Positions 31,898-41,580 are shown, numbered from the stretch's first letter. The stretch is 64,000 nt of DNA from JANMES01 sp038329865 (GCA_038329865.1 JBBQNK010000024.1:1-64000), one strand, 5' to 3'. Notes: generated by a model from the sequence alone, not told the origin. Numbers and translations are program-made.

Positions 31898-32518
31898 TTA
31901 CTGCGCCCGACCGAATCGGTCGTCGGCAATCTTCCAGTTTACTACGTTGAAGAACGCCGCGATGTATTCCGGGCGGCGGTTCTGGTACTTGAGGTAGTAC
32001 GCGTGTTCCCACACGTCCAGGCCGATGACCGGGAACGCGCCTTCCATGATCGGGCTGTCCTGGTTCGGCAGCGAGATCACTTCCAGCTTGGTCCCGCGCT
32101 TAATGAGCCACGCCCAGCCGGAGCCGAAGCGAGTCGTCGCGGCGGCGGTGAATTTTTCCTTGAAGGCATCGAAGCTGCCGAAGGTGCTGGTGATCGCGGC
32201 CGCCAGCGCGCCGACCGGGGCCGATCCGGGCTTGCCTGCCGGGTTAATGATCTCCCAGAACAGTGAGTGATTGTGATGCCCGCCGCCGTTGTTGCGGACG
32301 GCCGTCTTGATCGCATCAGGCACGAGCGCGAGGTTGTTCGCGAGGATTTCGTGCAGGGGCTTGCCGTCGAGTTGCGGGGCCGATTCGCTGATGGCTTTAT
32401 TGAGGTTGTTCACGTAAGCCTGGTGGTGCTTGCCGTGATGGATTTCCATGGTGGCTTTGTCGATGTTGGGCTCCAGTGCGTCAGACGGAAACGGGAGCGG
32501 CGGAAGCGTGAAAGGCAT
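31898..32518 (-). CDS. Superoxide dismutase (Fe/Mn)
   Basis: The 206-residue enzyme dismutates superoxide in the cytoplasm. Metal ligands are visible: His in MEIHHGKHHQAYV, His in NNGGGHHNHSLFWEII, and Asp and His in GLDVWEHAYYLKYQNRRPEY. There is no signal peptide. AAATTRFGSGWAWL is family-typical. Whether iron or manganese is preferred cannot be read with certainty. A terminator lies downstream, and the DedA gene upstream ends 24 bp before the start, so the two may be co-transcribed. Confidence 0.96.
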   Translation of the reverse strand: MPFTLPPLPFPSDALEPNIDKATMEIHHGKHHQAYVNNLNKAISESAPQLDGKPLHEILANNLALVPDAIKTAVRNNGGGHHNHSLFWEIINPAGKPGSAPVGALAAAITSTFGSFDAFKEKFTAAATTRFGSGWAWLIKRGTKLEVISLPNQDSPIMEGAFPVIGLDVWEHAYYLKYQNRRPEYIAAFFNVVNWKIADDRFGRAQ

Positions 32519-32542
32519 AACATTCTCCTTCGTGAATGTGGT

Positions 32543-33232
32543 CTATTCTTGAGCCTTGGAAGGGTATCCCGGCTTAACGACTTTGTCTACGACGGCCTGA
32601 GCGGGGGTTTTGTGCGTTTTGCGTCGCCAGTAGATGTAGGCGATGAGTACAATCGCCGCCACAACGCCGAAAATACCTAACCCTATTTTGAACTCTTCAA
32701 TCTTCTTCTCCAGCAAATCCATGTTCGCCCCGAGCCACATGCCCAAGGCGATGAACATCCCACCGCTGACCAGCGCCGCCAGGCCGTCGGCAATGATGAA
32801 TTTGAGGAAACTGAACCGGATCGTCCCCGCCGCCACGACCATCCCGCCGCGAATTCCAGCGAACAATCGGCCGACGGCGACTACCCAGACGCCGTACTTC
32901 TCGAACAGCACTTCCGCCCGCTGGATTCGTTCGCGGGTGACGTGATGCCCGATCAGCGGAACCTTGGTGATGTTGAGCCCGTACTTGCGGCCAAGCGAAT
33001 AGAGTACGCAATCGCCGCCGATGATCCCGCACCACGCGACCACCGCGGCGATCGGCAATGACATATTGTGGCTGCCGACAAAAATCCCCGCGACGGTGAG
33101 CGGGATATCCTCCGGCAGCGGAAGCCCGACGCCGCAAGCGAAAAGAAGCCCAAACAGCGCGAAGTATCCGCCGCTGCCGACCAGCTCCATCACCTTGTGA
33201 AGATTCAGTCCGAATAACGCGAGCCAATGCAT
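32543..33232 (-). CDS. DedA-family membrane protein
   Basis: The 229-residue protein has the DedA/SNARE-associated pattern: GGYFALFGLLFACGVGLPLP(ED) near residue 22, a re-entrant region VAWCGIIGGDCVLYSLGRKYG, and the conserved FAGIRGGMVVAAGTIRFSFL segment. About five membrane helices are predicted. DedA proteins act in membrane lipid transport or proton-dependent homeostasis. It precedes the superoxide dismutase gene and follows the Rrf2 regulator gene by about 60 bp on the same strand. Confidence 0.9.
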   Translation of the reverse strand: MHWLALFGLNLHKVMELVGSGGYFALFGLLFACGVGLPLPEDIPLTVAGIFVGSHNMSLPIAAVVAWCGIIGGDCVLYSLGRKYGLNITKVPLIGHHVTRERIQRAEVLFEKYGVWVVAVGRLFAGIRGGMVVAAGTIRFSFLKFIIADGLAALVSGGMFIALGMWLGANMDLLEKKIEEFKIGLGIFGVVAAIVLIAYIYWRRKTHKTPAQAVVDKVVKPGYPSKAQE

Positions 33233-33294
33233 GATCGAACCTTACTGGATGAGTGAGTGACGAGGCAACGTGAATGAGACTAGAAAATACGACG

Positions 33295-33732
33295 TTAAAT
33301 GTAATACATCTGCTGCTGTAACCCGCCGGCCTTGCTGACGAGCTCGAGCAACTGCTCGAGCGTGAGGTCGTCGAGCACTTTGTCGTACGCCGCCGTCAGC
33401 TTGTCATTAAGGAGGTGCACGGCGATCTCGCCCGGAAGCAATTCCCCCGGCTTGGCGATGTCCATGACCGTCAGCCGACCTTCGAGCCGGCGGATTAATT
33501 CGCCGACGGAAATTTCTCGCGGCGGTCGCGCCAGCCGATACCCGCCGCCGCTGCCGACTTTGCTTTCGAGGAAGCCGCCCCGCCTCAGTGCGAGCAGAAT
33601 TGCCTCGAGGAACTTGTTGGGTAGGGTTTCGGACTTAGCCAGATCGCGCGACTGCACGTAATCGTTCGGCCACAGCTTGGCGAGCTGCACCACCGCCCGC
33701 AATCCGTATTCAGTCCGCTTCGAAAGGCGCAA
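33295..33732 (-). CDS. Rrf2-family transcriptional regulator without cysteines
   Basis: The 145-residue protein starts with a TTG codon (GGAG lies nine bases upstream). The N-terminal winged helix reads LSKRTEYGLRAVVQLAKLWP, then NKFLEAILLALRRGGFLESK and VGSGGGYRLARPPREI, the Rrf2 wing. The three cysteines that bind an iron-sulphur cluster in IscR/NsrR types are absent, so it cannot sense through such a cluster. It diverges from the DsbD gene and sits above DedA and superoxide dismutase, its probable targets. Confidence 0.9.
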   Translation of the reverse strand: MRLSKRTEYGLRAVVQLAKLWPNDYVQSRDLAKSETLPNKFLEAILLALRRGGFLESKVGSGGGYRLARPPREISVGELIRRLEGRLTVMDIAKPGELLPGEIAVHLLNDKLTAAYDKVLDDLTLEQLLELVSKAGGLQQQMYYI

Positions 33733-33840
33733 AACGTGTCTCCGCTGGAATTCCTACTAAAATAGTACGAATTCGGAGGAAAGGGGTCAATTCGGTTCGC
33801 CGAGGGAATGTATTGGCGATCCCGACGATATCATGCGGGC

Positions 33841-35670
33841 ATGCAACGTTTGTTTTTCCTCGCCCTGATCCTCGTTGGCCTGATTTTCACCACCGCCAAC
33901 GCCGCCCCGGCGCCGACGGCGACATTCTCCGAAACCGCAAGCAGCAATCCCCTCCACGCGGGGCAGCGTGAGGTCATCGCGATAGTGATCGACGTCCCGG
34001 AAGGATTGCATGCACAGTCGCACACGCCGCTGGAAAAGGGATTGATCGCCCTTTCAGTTTCGATCGATCCGCAGCCGGGCATTTCTGTCGGGCCCGCGAT
34101 TTATCCCGAAGGCAAAATTGAAAATTACCCGCTGCTCGGAAAAGTAAGCGTCTATACCGGCCGGGTGATCGTCTACGTGCCGATCGATATCGCCGCCGAT
34201 GCCCGCGGACCAATTACTCTAAACGGCGGCGTGCTGTTTCAACTCTGCGACGACAAGCAATGCTTCATCCCGCCGCGAAAGCCTCTGCCGTTTACGATTG
34301 AAACTAGCATCGCGTTGCAAGGTTCGTTCAAGAGCGCGTTAGACGAACCGATTTTCGCGGGATTTGACCGCAAGTTGCTCGCCGCACCGATCGGCCTGCC
34401 CGACGTCGAACCGACGACCCGCGCCGCCGCCGTCGCCCCGCCGGCGGATACCGGCTCCGTGCCGACTTCGCTGATCGGTGCTGTCGCACTCGCGCTCCTC
34501 GTCGGCGTGATCTTCAACGTCATGCCCTGCGTGCTGCCTGTGCTGCCGCTGAAGGCCGTTGGATTTTACGAAGCCGCCCAACACGATCGCGGCAAGACGA
34601 TCACCTTCGGCCTGCTCTTCAGCGCGGGCATGATCTCGATCTTCACCGCTCTCGCCATCGCGGTGGTTGCGAGCAAGTCGCTGTTCGGTCGGCAGATTCA
34701 ATGGGGCGAGCAGTTCGCGCACCCCGGTTTCGTCTGGCCGATGGCGGCGATTCTGGCGTTTCTCGGCGTGAGCATGCTCGGCGTTTTCGCGTTCAAACTG
34801 CCGACGGGGATTTACGGCTTCAACTTTCGGCACGACACGTTAATCGGCAATTTCCTCTGGGGCGGGCTGACGGCCGTTCTCGCCACGCCGTGCACGGCCC
34901 CGCTCTTTCCGCCGCTGCTGGCGTACGCGATCGCGCAGCCGCCGGTGAGCGGGTTCATCACGATGGTCGCCGTCGGCGTGGGAATGGCGCTGCCGTATTT
35001 GATTCTCTCAGCCTTCCCACAGCTGGCGCGAAAGTTCCCGCGCACGGGGCCGTTCGCAGAGTTGTTCAAGCAGATGATGGGCTTCCTCCTGCTCGGCACG
35101 GCCGCGTGGTTCGTGGGGATTCGACTCTGCCGCGATCCCAACCAATGGTGGCTGGTGTTTGGCGTGGTGGTGATCGCAAGTGCGTTCCTGATTTTCCGCA
35201 CGCGGCAAATTCTGCCCACGCCGCGAGCGATCAGCATTGCCGTGATGCTCGCGCTTCTCTTCACCGCGACCGGCCTGGGAACCACGCTGCGGCTGACGAG
35301 CGTTCCGTTCGGCTGGCACGATTACACCGTCGAATCAGCCGCAGAAGCCCGCAAGAGCGGCCAGATCGTGCTGGTGGAATTCACCGCGAGCTGGTGCCTC
35401 AACTGCAAATATATCGAGCAGACGGTCTATCAGAATCCGCGCGTGCGGGCCGAGTTGCAGAAACGGAACGTCATCACGCTCAAAGCCGACATGACCGACT
35501 ACACTTCCGCCGCCCGGCCGCTGCTGGAAGAACTCGGCGGCACGGGAATTCCGTTCACCGCGATCTACCCGGCCGATGGCGACAAACCGCTGACGCTGGA
35601 ATCGATCTACACGGCCGACACGCTCATCGCGACGCTCGACCAGGCGGAAACGTTGAAGGCCTCGCACTGA
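33841..35670 (+). CDS. dsbD: DsbD-like thiol:disulfide interchange protein
   Basis: DsbD carries electrons from cytoplasmic thioredoxin across the membrane to periplasmic thiols. A signal peptide (MQRLFFLALILVGLIFTTAN; ATG at 33841) precedes an N-terminal domain with the paired cysteines of LCDDKQCF. The membrane core (about 205-500, eight helices) contains FNVMPCVLPVLPLKAVGF and LATPCTAPLFPPL, the two redox cysteine helices. The C-terminal thioredoxin domain has SWCLNCKY. All three cysteine pairs are present, so it should be active. It diverges from the Rrf2 gene. Confidence 0.92.
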   Translation: MQRLFFLALILVGLIFTTANAAPAPTATFSETASSNPLHAGQREVIAIVIDVPEGLHAQSHTPLEKGLIALSVSIDPQPGISVGPAIYPEGKIENYPLLGKVSVYTGRVIVYVPIDIAADARGPITLNGGVLFQLCDDKQCFIPPRKPLPFTIETSIALQGSFKSALDEPIFAGFDRKLLAAPIGLPDVEPTTRAAAVAPPADTGSVPTSLIGAVALALLVGVIFNVMPCVLPVLPLKAVGFYEAAQHDRGKTITFGLLFSAGMISIFTALAIAVVASKSLFGRQIQWGEQFAHPGFVWPMAAILAFLGVSMLGVFAFKLPTGIYGFNFRHDTLIGNFLWGGLTAVLATPCTAPLFPPLLAYAIAQPPVSGFITMVAVGVGMALPYLILSAFPQLARKFPRTGPFAELFKQMMGFLLLGTAAWFVGIRLCRDPNQWWLVFGVVVIASAFLIFRTRQILPTPRAISIAVMLALLFTATGLGTTLRLTSVPFGWHDYTVESAAEARKSGQIVLVEFTASWCLNCKYIEQTVYQNPRVRAELQKRNVITLKADMTDYTSAARPLLEELGGTGIPFTAIYPADGDKPLTLESIYTADTLIATLDQAETLKASH

Positions 35671-35706
35671 TCGAGCTTGTCTTTCCAATGTTTCGATTTG
35701 TAATTG

Positions 35707-36960
35707 CTATTTCTTCTTTATCGCTGGAACGGGGATGTCGGCTAGTTCGAACGGAATGACGGTTCCCTCGACTCGACCAGGCACGGTGACGGAGAACTTC
35801 TCCGGGTGAATCGTTTTAGCGTCCTTATCGTTGACCGCAAAGTCCGGCCATATCTTGACGGTGCATTGCGCCTGGCCATTTTGCGATAAGCGCATGCCAT
35901 CGTGTGAGACGTTCCACAGCCGGCTCTCGCCGCTCGACGCCTCCATCCGGATTGCGTGAAATTCCGGGCTTTGTTCGATGAACTCGCCGCTCGGCAGACG
36001 AACGCGCGTCACCGACATGGTCATCAGAAAGTTCCGCTCGTTCTTGGGATCAGGGCCAAAATCCGAAAAGGTCAGAACCGCGTTATGCACCATCGGCACT
36101 TGCGCGACCTTGCCGTCTTCCAACGCCGCCGAGGCGTCGTGTGTCTGAATATTGAAACCGAAAACCACTTTCAGCGCGCCCCGAATCCGCTTGATCGTCG
36201 AAGCCGGCGCCGTGGGATAGTGGATGTCGCACCCGACCTGCGTGGAGTATCGGCGCGAGGGATAATCGACATTTTTCCCTTCGGTCGTAACCTCGGGCTT
36301 GCCCTGCTTATTCAGGATGATGAGCGATCGACCCAGATCGTCCTGCGCGAGGTCGATGTCGATGGCTGGGACATATCCGACCACGTAAACCTTCGGCTCC
36401 ATCGCCAGATCCACTCGCAATCGAAGACGGTATTTGTCGCTGTTCTTCGGCCCGTCTCGATTGACCGTGATGGCGGAAACAAAAGGCATGACCGAGGAAT
36501 CGATCTGCCTGGGCACATAAAACGTATCGGAGTTCTTGTTGTTGATGTTCGAGAGATAGAACGGCGAACTCGCGCGGGGATCATCCATATTGATCCGCAT
36601 CCCTGTTTGCTGGCAGAGTTGACTCACGATACTGATGAGCGGCTCTTTCTTCGCTTCAATTTTCACTCGTCCGGGCGCGCCGGCTTTGAAATCGCTCGCA
36701 CGCCGCAGGGCGAAGCCGACTGCGTTTTCCATTTCGACCACGGCGTCGAAGGCCGCGAGATTGTTGCATTGAAAATCCACTCGCGTGGCGGCCAGCATTT
36801 GTTTAAGAGTCGTCGGCGCCGGCTCGGCGGGTCTTGAGGTCGGAGGAGGCGGCACCGGAATCGGCTCGGGCGCCGGCTTTGCCAAGACAAGCGTTGAAGT
36901 CGATACGCCGATAATCAAAAGCGTGGCAATCCGATGAACGAACGGAATTGGCGCAGCCAT
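35707..36960 (-). CDS. Secreted protein of unknown function, paralogue of the next gene
   Basis: A signal peptide (about 1-27) and a proline-rich stretch (EPIPVPPPPTSRPAEPAPTT) precede a conserved domain. It starts LKQMLAATRVDFQCNNLAAF, resembling the STN/secretin N-terminal fold (a short helix-strand pair), and continues through FYVPRQIDSSVMPFVSAITV. It ends IPFELADIPVPAIKKK. The same architecture and phrases occur in the product of 37060-38280. No enzymatic motif was recognised. The two genes lie 100 bp apart on the same strand, downstream of glycogen phosphorylase. Confidence 0.75.
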   Translation of the reverse strand: MAAPIPFVHRIATLLIIGVSTSTLVLAKPAPEPIPVPPPPTSRPAEPAPTTLKQMLAATRVDFQCNNLAAFDAVVEMENAVGFALRRASDFKAGAPGRVKIEAKKEPLISIVSQLCQQTGMRINMDDPRASSPFYLSNINNKNSDTFYVPRQIDSSVMPFVSAITVNRDGPKNSDKYRLRLRVDLAMEPKVYVVGYVPAIDIDLAQDDLGRSLIILNKQGKPEVTTEGKNVDYPSRRYSTQVGCDIHYPTAPASTIKRIRGALKVVFGFNIQTHDASAALEDGKVAQVPMVHNAVLTFSDFGPDPKNERNFLMTMSVTRVRLPSGEFIEQSPEFHAIRMEASSGESRLWNVSHDGMRLSQNGQAQCTVKIWPDFAVNDKDAKTIHPEKFSVTVPGRVEGTVIPFELADIPVPAIKKK

Positions 36961-37059
36961 AGGTTACCTCCGTACTTCAAGTACCGTAACCAGTTGATTG
37001 CGTTGCGATTGATCCTTTCGAAATTTCCGGGCGAATTGCCGATTGAACGGCCACACCGC

Positions 37060-38280
37060 TCATTTCTTGATCGCGGGGATCGGAATGTCAGTGAATTCAA
37101 ACGGAATCAGCGCCCCCTCGGTTCGGCCCGGCGCGATGAGGACGAATTTTGTCGGGTAGATCCGCTTGTCCTTGTCCTTGTCGAGAATCGGAAACTGCGG
37201 ATGAAACTTCAACTTGAATTCCAGGATCTTGTCCGAAGTGTGCGACGATTCGCGGTGCACTGCCCATGAATGGTGATCGTCGTCGGTTGCTTCAAACCGC
37301 ATCGGTGCAAGGGCCGCATTGTCATCGACGAACGTCCCGTCGGGAAGTAGCAACCGCGGGACAGCCATGTTCATTTCGTAAGTCGCCCGCGAATTCGGCT
37401 CGCGGCCGAAATCGGAAAGCACGATGGACGTGTTTTGAAGGTACGGCAGTCGCGCTGTTTTTCCATCGTCAAGTACCGGGGACAGGTCAAGCGTGTTCAG
37501 GTTGAATCCGAATAGCACCGGGATCGCCCCGCGGATGCGCTTGATGGTGACGGCCTTGGCTGACGGGTAGTGAATCCGCGCCCAAGTGGTGACGGAGTTC
37601 CCGCTCGCCAGATATTCCAGCGGCCGACCCGGCGAACCGGCGGGCTTCTGCTTGGCAGGATCCGACATGAAAAGCGATACGCCCTGGTCGTCGATCACCG
37701 TATCCCAGTTGGCCGAATGAACGTACGCGGCAACAAAGACTTTCGGCTCGAGCGCGAGACTGATTTGCATATCGATATGATATTTGCCGTTTTCCTTGTT
37801 GGCGGCGAGCGTGGCTATGAAGGGCATGATCGAAGCGTCGATCTGCTTTGGAATGTAAAAACAGCTGGATGGATCAGGCAAATTTTCAAGCACAAACGGT
37901 TCATCCCTTCCTCGTGGAAAAGGAACGATCCGCGTTTTGGTTTTCTGCGCGAGCGCCGATATGACGCTCAACATCGCCTGATTCTTCTCATCGAACGTGA
38001 CGTTCTTATCGTCACCGATCGGGTCAGGAGCGTTGTGCAGGGAAAAACCAATGGACTTTTCGAGTTCCGTAATCGCGTCGTCCGCTTTCAGTCCATTGGC
38101 CTTGAAACTGATGCGCGTCGGAGTGAGCATCTGCTTGACAGTCGTCGGCGCGGGCTCTGCCAGGCGGGTGGCGGGCGCAGCAGGAGGTTTAACGCCAGTC
38201 TCGGGGACTTGCGCCGCGGCGACTCCGACCGCCGCTACCAACCATAGGGCTTGAATTCGAACTGTGCTGCCCCAACCCAT
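37060..38280 (-). CDS. Secreted protein of unknown function, paralogue of the preceding gene
   Basis: The start at 38280 has a strong GAGGAGG upstream, 17 nt after the phosphorylase stop. A signal peptide is followed by a proline/alanine linker, then AEPAPTTVKQMLTPTRISFK, the same opening as its neighbour. Shared later phrases include FYIPKQIDASIMPFIATLAA and IPFEFTDIPIPAIKK. The two are tandem duplicates that have diverged widely. The location directly after the phosphorylase gene suggests shared transcription, but no link in function can be stated. Confidence 0.75.
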   Translation of the reverse strand: MGWGSTVRIQALWLVAAVGVAAAQVPETGVKPPAAPATRLAEPAPTTVKQMLTPTRISFKANGLKADDAITELEKSIGFSLHNAPDPIGDDKNVTFDEKNQAMLSVISALAQKTKTRIVPFPRGRDEPFVLENLPDPSSCFYIPKQIDASIMPFIATLAANKENGKYHIDMQISLALEPKVFVAAYVHSANWDTVIDDQGVSLFMSDPAKQKPAGSPGRPLEYLASGNSVTTWARIHYPSAKAVTIKRIRGAIPVLFGFNLNTLDLSPVLDDGKTARLPYLQNTSIVLSDFGREPNSRATYEMNMAVPRLLLPDGTFVDDNAALAPMRFEATDDDHHSWAVHRESSHTSDKILEFKLKFHPQFPILDKDKDKRIYPTKFVLIAPGRTEGALIPFEFTDIPIPAIKK

Positions 38281-38297
38281 CTCCGCCTCCTCGTTCG

Positions 38298-40874
38298 TCA
38301 ATTCCAGAGAATCAGACCCGGCTCAAACGGCGTAGCCAAATCCGCGTTGCCGGGCAGGATTCGTACTGCAAACCCCTGCCGGCCGCTGCTGCGACAGGCG
38401 ATACTGCCGGTGAACATGTACTTGCCCGGGCCCATCTGCTTGGCCAGTTGCATCGGCATCGTCTGTGGGCTGTCGATCTGACCGGTGGCGTTGATCGGGC
38501 CGGCGTAAAGCTGGACCGTCAATTCATTCGGATCAATCTCCGGCAGATCCACGAGTGATTCCACGTGCATTTCCTCGCCGACCTTGAAGTGGCCGTTGCC
38601 GCTGGTGTGGACGCCGACGATTTTGATCCCGCCCCACTTGTGGCGGAGCGAATCCTTCAGATGGGAAAGCTGAATTGAGCGCGCCATATTGTCCGCCGCG
38701 AGCGCATTGCCGCGTTTGAAGGCAGGCAGATAAAACTTTTCCGTGTAATCGCGCACCTGGCGATTGGTGTTGAACACCGGCGCGAGTTTTGCGATGCAGG
38801 TTTTCATCCGCATCATCCACCCGCGCGGAATATTGTCGGCCCCACGGTCGTAAAAGAGCGGCACGATCTGCTTCTCCAGCAAATCGTAAAGCGACTGGCT
38901 TTCGAGATGATCCTGGAACCCGGCGTCCGGATACATCTCGCCGCGGCCGATGGCCCAGCCGACGCTCGGGTCGATGGCGAATCCCTCGACCCACCAGCCG
39001 TCCAGAATCGAGCAGTTGAGCACTCCGTTTACCGCCGCCTTCATGCCGCTCGTGCCGCTGGCTTCGTACGGGCGGCGCGGGGTATTGAGCCACACGTCCA
39101 CGCCCTGCACCATGTAGCGGGCGACGTTCATATCGTAGTTTTCGATGAAGACGAACTTGCGTCGTACGCCGGCGTCGCGGGCAAAGTTTACGATCGCGCG
39201 GATGAGTTCCTTGCCTTCGCTGTCGGCCGGGTGGGCTTTGCCGGCGAAGACGAACTGGATTGGCCGCTTGGTATCTTCGAGCAATTTTTTCAGGCGATCC
39301 AAATCGCGAAGGAGCAGCGTGCCGCGTTTGTAGGTGGCGAATCGGCGGGCAAAGCCGATGGTGAGGGCTTCGGGGTCGAGCACTTCATCCGCCACGCCCA
39401 CTTCGTCGAACGTCGCGCCGCGACGGGCGAGTTGGTCGCGCAGCGATTGCCGCGTGAAGTTGACCAGGCGCGACCGGCCGCGCTCATGGGCTCGCCAGAG
39501 TTCTTCGTCGGGGATCTGGTTAACCCCTGCCCAGACGGAATGGTCCGTCGGATTGATCTGCCAGCGATCGGAGAGATAGCGCCCGAAGACTTCGCCGATA
39601 TCCGGGCTCAGCCAGGTGCGGATGTGAATGCCGTTGGTGACGTGCTTGATCGGCACTTCATCGGCAGGCACGGCGGGCCACATGTTGTGCCACATTTTTC
39701 GACTGACGTCGCCGTGCAACCAGCTCACGCCGTTCACGCCGTCCGCCAGGCGGATCGCGAGCACCGCCATGCTGAACGCCTGCTTCTTGTTCGTCACGTC
39801 TTCTCGGCCGAGCGCGAGGAAGCCTTCGTCGTCGAGCTTCAACTGCGGGATCATCGATTTGAAGTACTTGATCATCAAATCGGGATGAAAGGTATCGATC
39901 CCCGCCGGAACCGGCGTGTGGGTGGTGAATACGCTGCTGGCCATCACGAGCTGACGCGCTTCGTCGAACGTGAGTGTCGGACGTTCCTGCAACATGACGC
40001 GAATGCGTTCGAGCGCCAGGAAGGCCGAGTGCCCTTCATTCATGTGGAAAACGGCCGGCGGAATTCCCATCGCCTCCAGTGCGCGTGTGCCGCCGATGCC
40101 GAGGACAATTTCCTGCTTGATGCGGAGTTCGGTCCCCGCGCCGTATAGCCTGCAGGTGATGTCGCGGTCGGCCGGCGCGTTCTCAGGAAGATTCGTATCG
40201 AGCAGGTAGAGCGGAATCCGCCCGATCTTGGCGCGCCAGACTTTGCAAAACACGGAATTGTCCGGCAGATCGACGCGAACCTGAACCGGCGTGCCGTCAG
40301 TGAACTTCACTTCTTCAACCGGCAGGTTATAGAAATCGAGCTCGGGGTAAGCTTCCTGCTGCCATCCGTCGGCCGACAGATACTGCTGGAAGTAGCCGTT
40401 GCGGTAGAGCAGCCCGACAGCGACGAGCGGCAATCCGAGTTCGCTGGCGGATTTGAGATGATCGCCCGCGAGCACGCCAAGACCGCCGGAGTAAATCGGC
40501 AGCGATTCATGCAGGCCGAACTCCGCCGAGAAATAGCCGACGTGAAGATCGGCTGCGTCCTTGTGGTTTTTCTGAAACCAGAGATCGGCGGTGAGGTGCT
40601 CTTTGAAATTTTCGTAGACGCGTTCCATTCGCGCGAGATACCCGTCATCGGTAGCCGCCGACACCAGCTTTTCCTGCGCGATCATTCCCAGCAGTTTCAC
40701 GGGATTGTGATAGACAGTTTCCCACAACTCGCGATCAAGCCGCCGGAAAAGATCAACGGCATCGGCGTTCCAGACCCACCACAGGTTGTTCGCCATCTCC
40801 AGCAACGGCTGCAGGGATTGCGGCACGTCTGGAAACACCTGGAAAGTTCTGATTGAAGGAGTGATTTCCGCCAT
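38298..40874 (-). CDS. glgP: Alpha-glucan (glycogen) phosphorylase
   Basis: The 858-residue enzyme releases glucose 1-phosphate from glycogen or maltodextrin. It is the alpha-glucan family form: residues 1-110 include LLEMANNLWWVWNADAVDLF, the catalytic core has SESLPIYSGGLGVLAGDHLK-like elements (ESLPIYSGGLGVLAGDHLKS), and the PLP site lies in YEASGTSGMKAAVNGVLN. GVDVWLNTPRRPYEASG is also diagnostic. A C-terminal domain of about 130 residues follows the core. A glycogen store is implied. The gene starts the operon that includes the two secreted paralogues. Confidence 0.95.
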   Translation of the reverse strand: MAEITPSIRTFQVFPDVPQSLQPLLEMANNLWWVWNADAVDLFRRLDRELWETVYHNPVKLLGMIAQEKLVSAATDDGYLARMERVYENFKEHLTADLWFQKNHKDAADLHVGYFSAEFGLHESLPIYSGGLGVLAGDHLKSASELGLPLVAVGLLYRNGYFQQYLSADGWQQEAYPELDFYNLPVEEVKFTDGTPVQVRVDLPDNSVFCKVWRAKIGRIPLYLLDTNLPENAPADRDITCRLYGAGTELRIKQEIVLGIGGTRALEAMGIPPAVFHMNEGHSAFLALERIRVMLQERPTLTFDEARQLVMASSVFTTHTPVPAGIDTFHPDLMIKYFKSMIPQLKLDDEGFLALGREDVTNKKQAFSMAVLAIRLADGVNGVSWLHGDVSRKMWHNMWPAVPADEVPIKHVTNGIHIRTWLSPDIGEVFGRYLSDRWQINPTDHSVWAGVNQIPDEELWRAHERGRSRLVNFTRQSLRDQLARRGATFDEVGVADEVLDPEALTIGFARRFATYKRGTLLLRDLDRLKKLLEDTKRPIQFVFAGKAHPADSEGKELIRAIVNFARDAGVRRKFVFIENYDMNVARYMVQGVDVWLNTPRRPYEASGTSGMKAAVNGVLNCSILDGWWVEGFAIDPSVGWAIGRGEMYPDAGFQDHLESQSLYDLLEKQIVPLFYDRGADNIPRGWMMRMKTCIAKLAPVFNTNRQVRDYTEKFYLPAFKRGNALAADNMARSIQLSHLKDSLRHKWGGIKIVGVHTSGNGHFKVGEEMHVESLVDLPEIDPNELTVQLYAGPINATGQIDSPQTMPMQLAKQMGPGKYMFTGSIACRSSGRQGFAVRILPGNADLATPFEPGLILWN

Positions 40875-40959
40875 AGTGCGATCGTCCTGTTAGAGCGCGT
40901 TCGAGATTCGCGCCGAGTCTTCCAGCATTGTGCCCGAAGCGCCGCCGGCTGCAAGCGGC

Positions 40960-41487
40960 TCAAGGCGCTTCGATTCGCTTCACATAAAATTGCGACTCGG
41001 TCGCGCGCTGTCCGATGAAGTGAAGGCTGAGCGGGTAATTCAAGCGGCAATTCTTGTAGAAAAGGAAAATCCGCTCGGCGTGCTTGAACTGACGCTCGAG
41101 ATTTTCGTTGACGTGATCGGCCAGCTCCGCCGGCACTATTTTCTGGCGGTCGTAATCCCAGTGCGGGTCGATCCGCACGAGCAGCTGCGCCTCGTCCCAC
41201 TCGATGGGGTAACCGTGCACGAGTCCTTCGCCGGTATTGGGGGTGTAAAACCAGTAACAGAGAAAGCGATCTTTCCACGCAGTGCTGACGGCGTTATCCG
41301 AGCCCGTGATCAGCCGCGCGTGACTGGTTCGGATGGCTTGGCCGTTCAGCGGCTTGGAGACCCAGACTTTGCGTTCCCTACAGTCATAGAGGCCGACGTG
41401 CGGATACTTTCCGTTGAATTTCTCCGTGCAGAGTTTCTTGCTGACGCGCGGCCCGGGCGAAGCGTCAGTTTTCCGAAGTCCGAACAT
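40960..41487 (-). CDS. Protein of unknown function, 175 residues
   Basis: I do not recognise the family. The protein is soluble, with no signal peptide or membrane helix, and is rich in aromatic residues (FLCYWFYTPNTGEGLVHGYP; PHWDYDRQKIVPAELADHV). It ends with LNYPLSLHFIGQRATESQFY. The gene lies between the SppA and phosphorylase genes on the same strand; a hairpin with 7-mer arms fills the gap upstream of its ATG, and no ribosome-binding site is visible outside it. Confidence 0.7.
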   Translation of the reverse strand: MFGLRKTDASPGPRVSKKLCTEKFNGKYPHVGLYDCRERKVWVSKPLNGQAIRTSHARLITGSDNAVSTAWKDRFLCYWFYTPNTGEGLVHGYPIEWDEAQLLVRIDPHWDYDRQKIVPAELADHVNENLERQFKHAERIFLFYKNCRLNYPLSLHFIGQRATESQFYVKRIEAP

Positions 41488-41494
41488 CGGTAGT

Positions 41495-41576
41495 CAGGGT
41501 TCGGGGTTCAGCGTTCGGGGTTCAGGGAAATAAATTGCTTCTTCCCTGACCCTGAACTCCAAACCCTGAACCCCGT
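41495..41576. repeat. Hairpin with 7-mer arms (GGGTTC-type unit)
   Basis: The left arm has AGGGTTC, GGGGTTC, AGCGTTC and GGGGTTC (41495-41529); the right arm (41543-41576) is the complement with several mismatches. On the minus strand it begins 4 nt after the SppA TAG stop and ends 7 nt before the next ATG. Confidence 0.85.
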
Positions 41577-41580
41577 TCTC

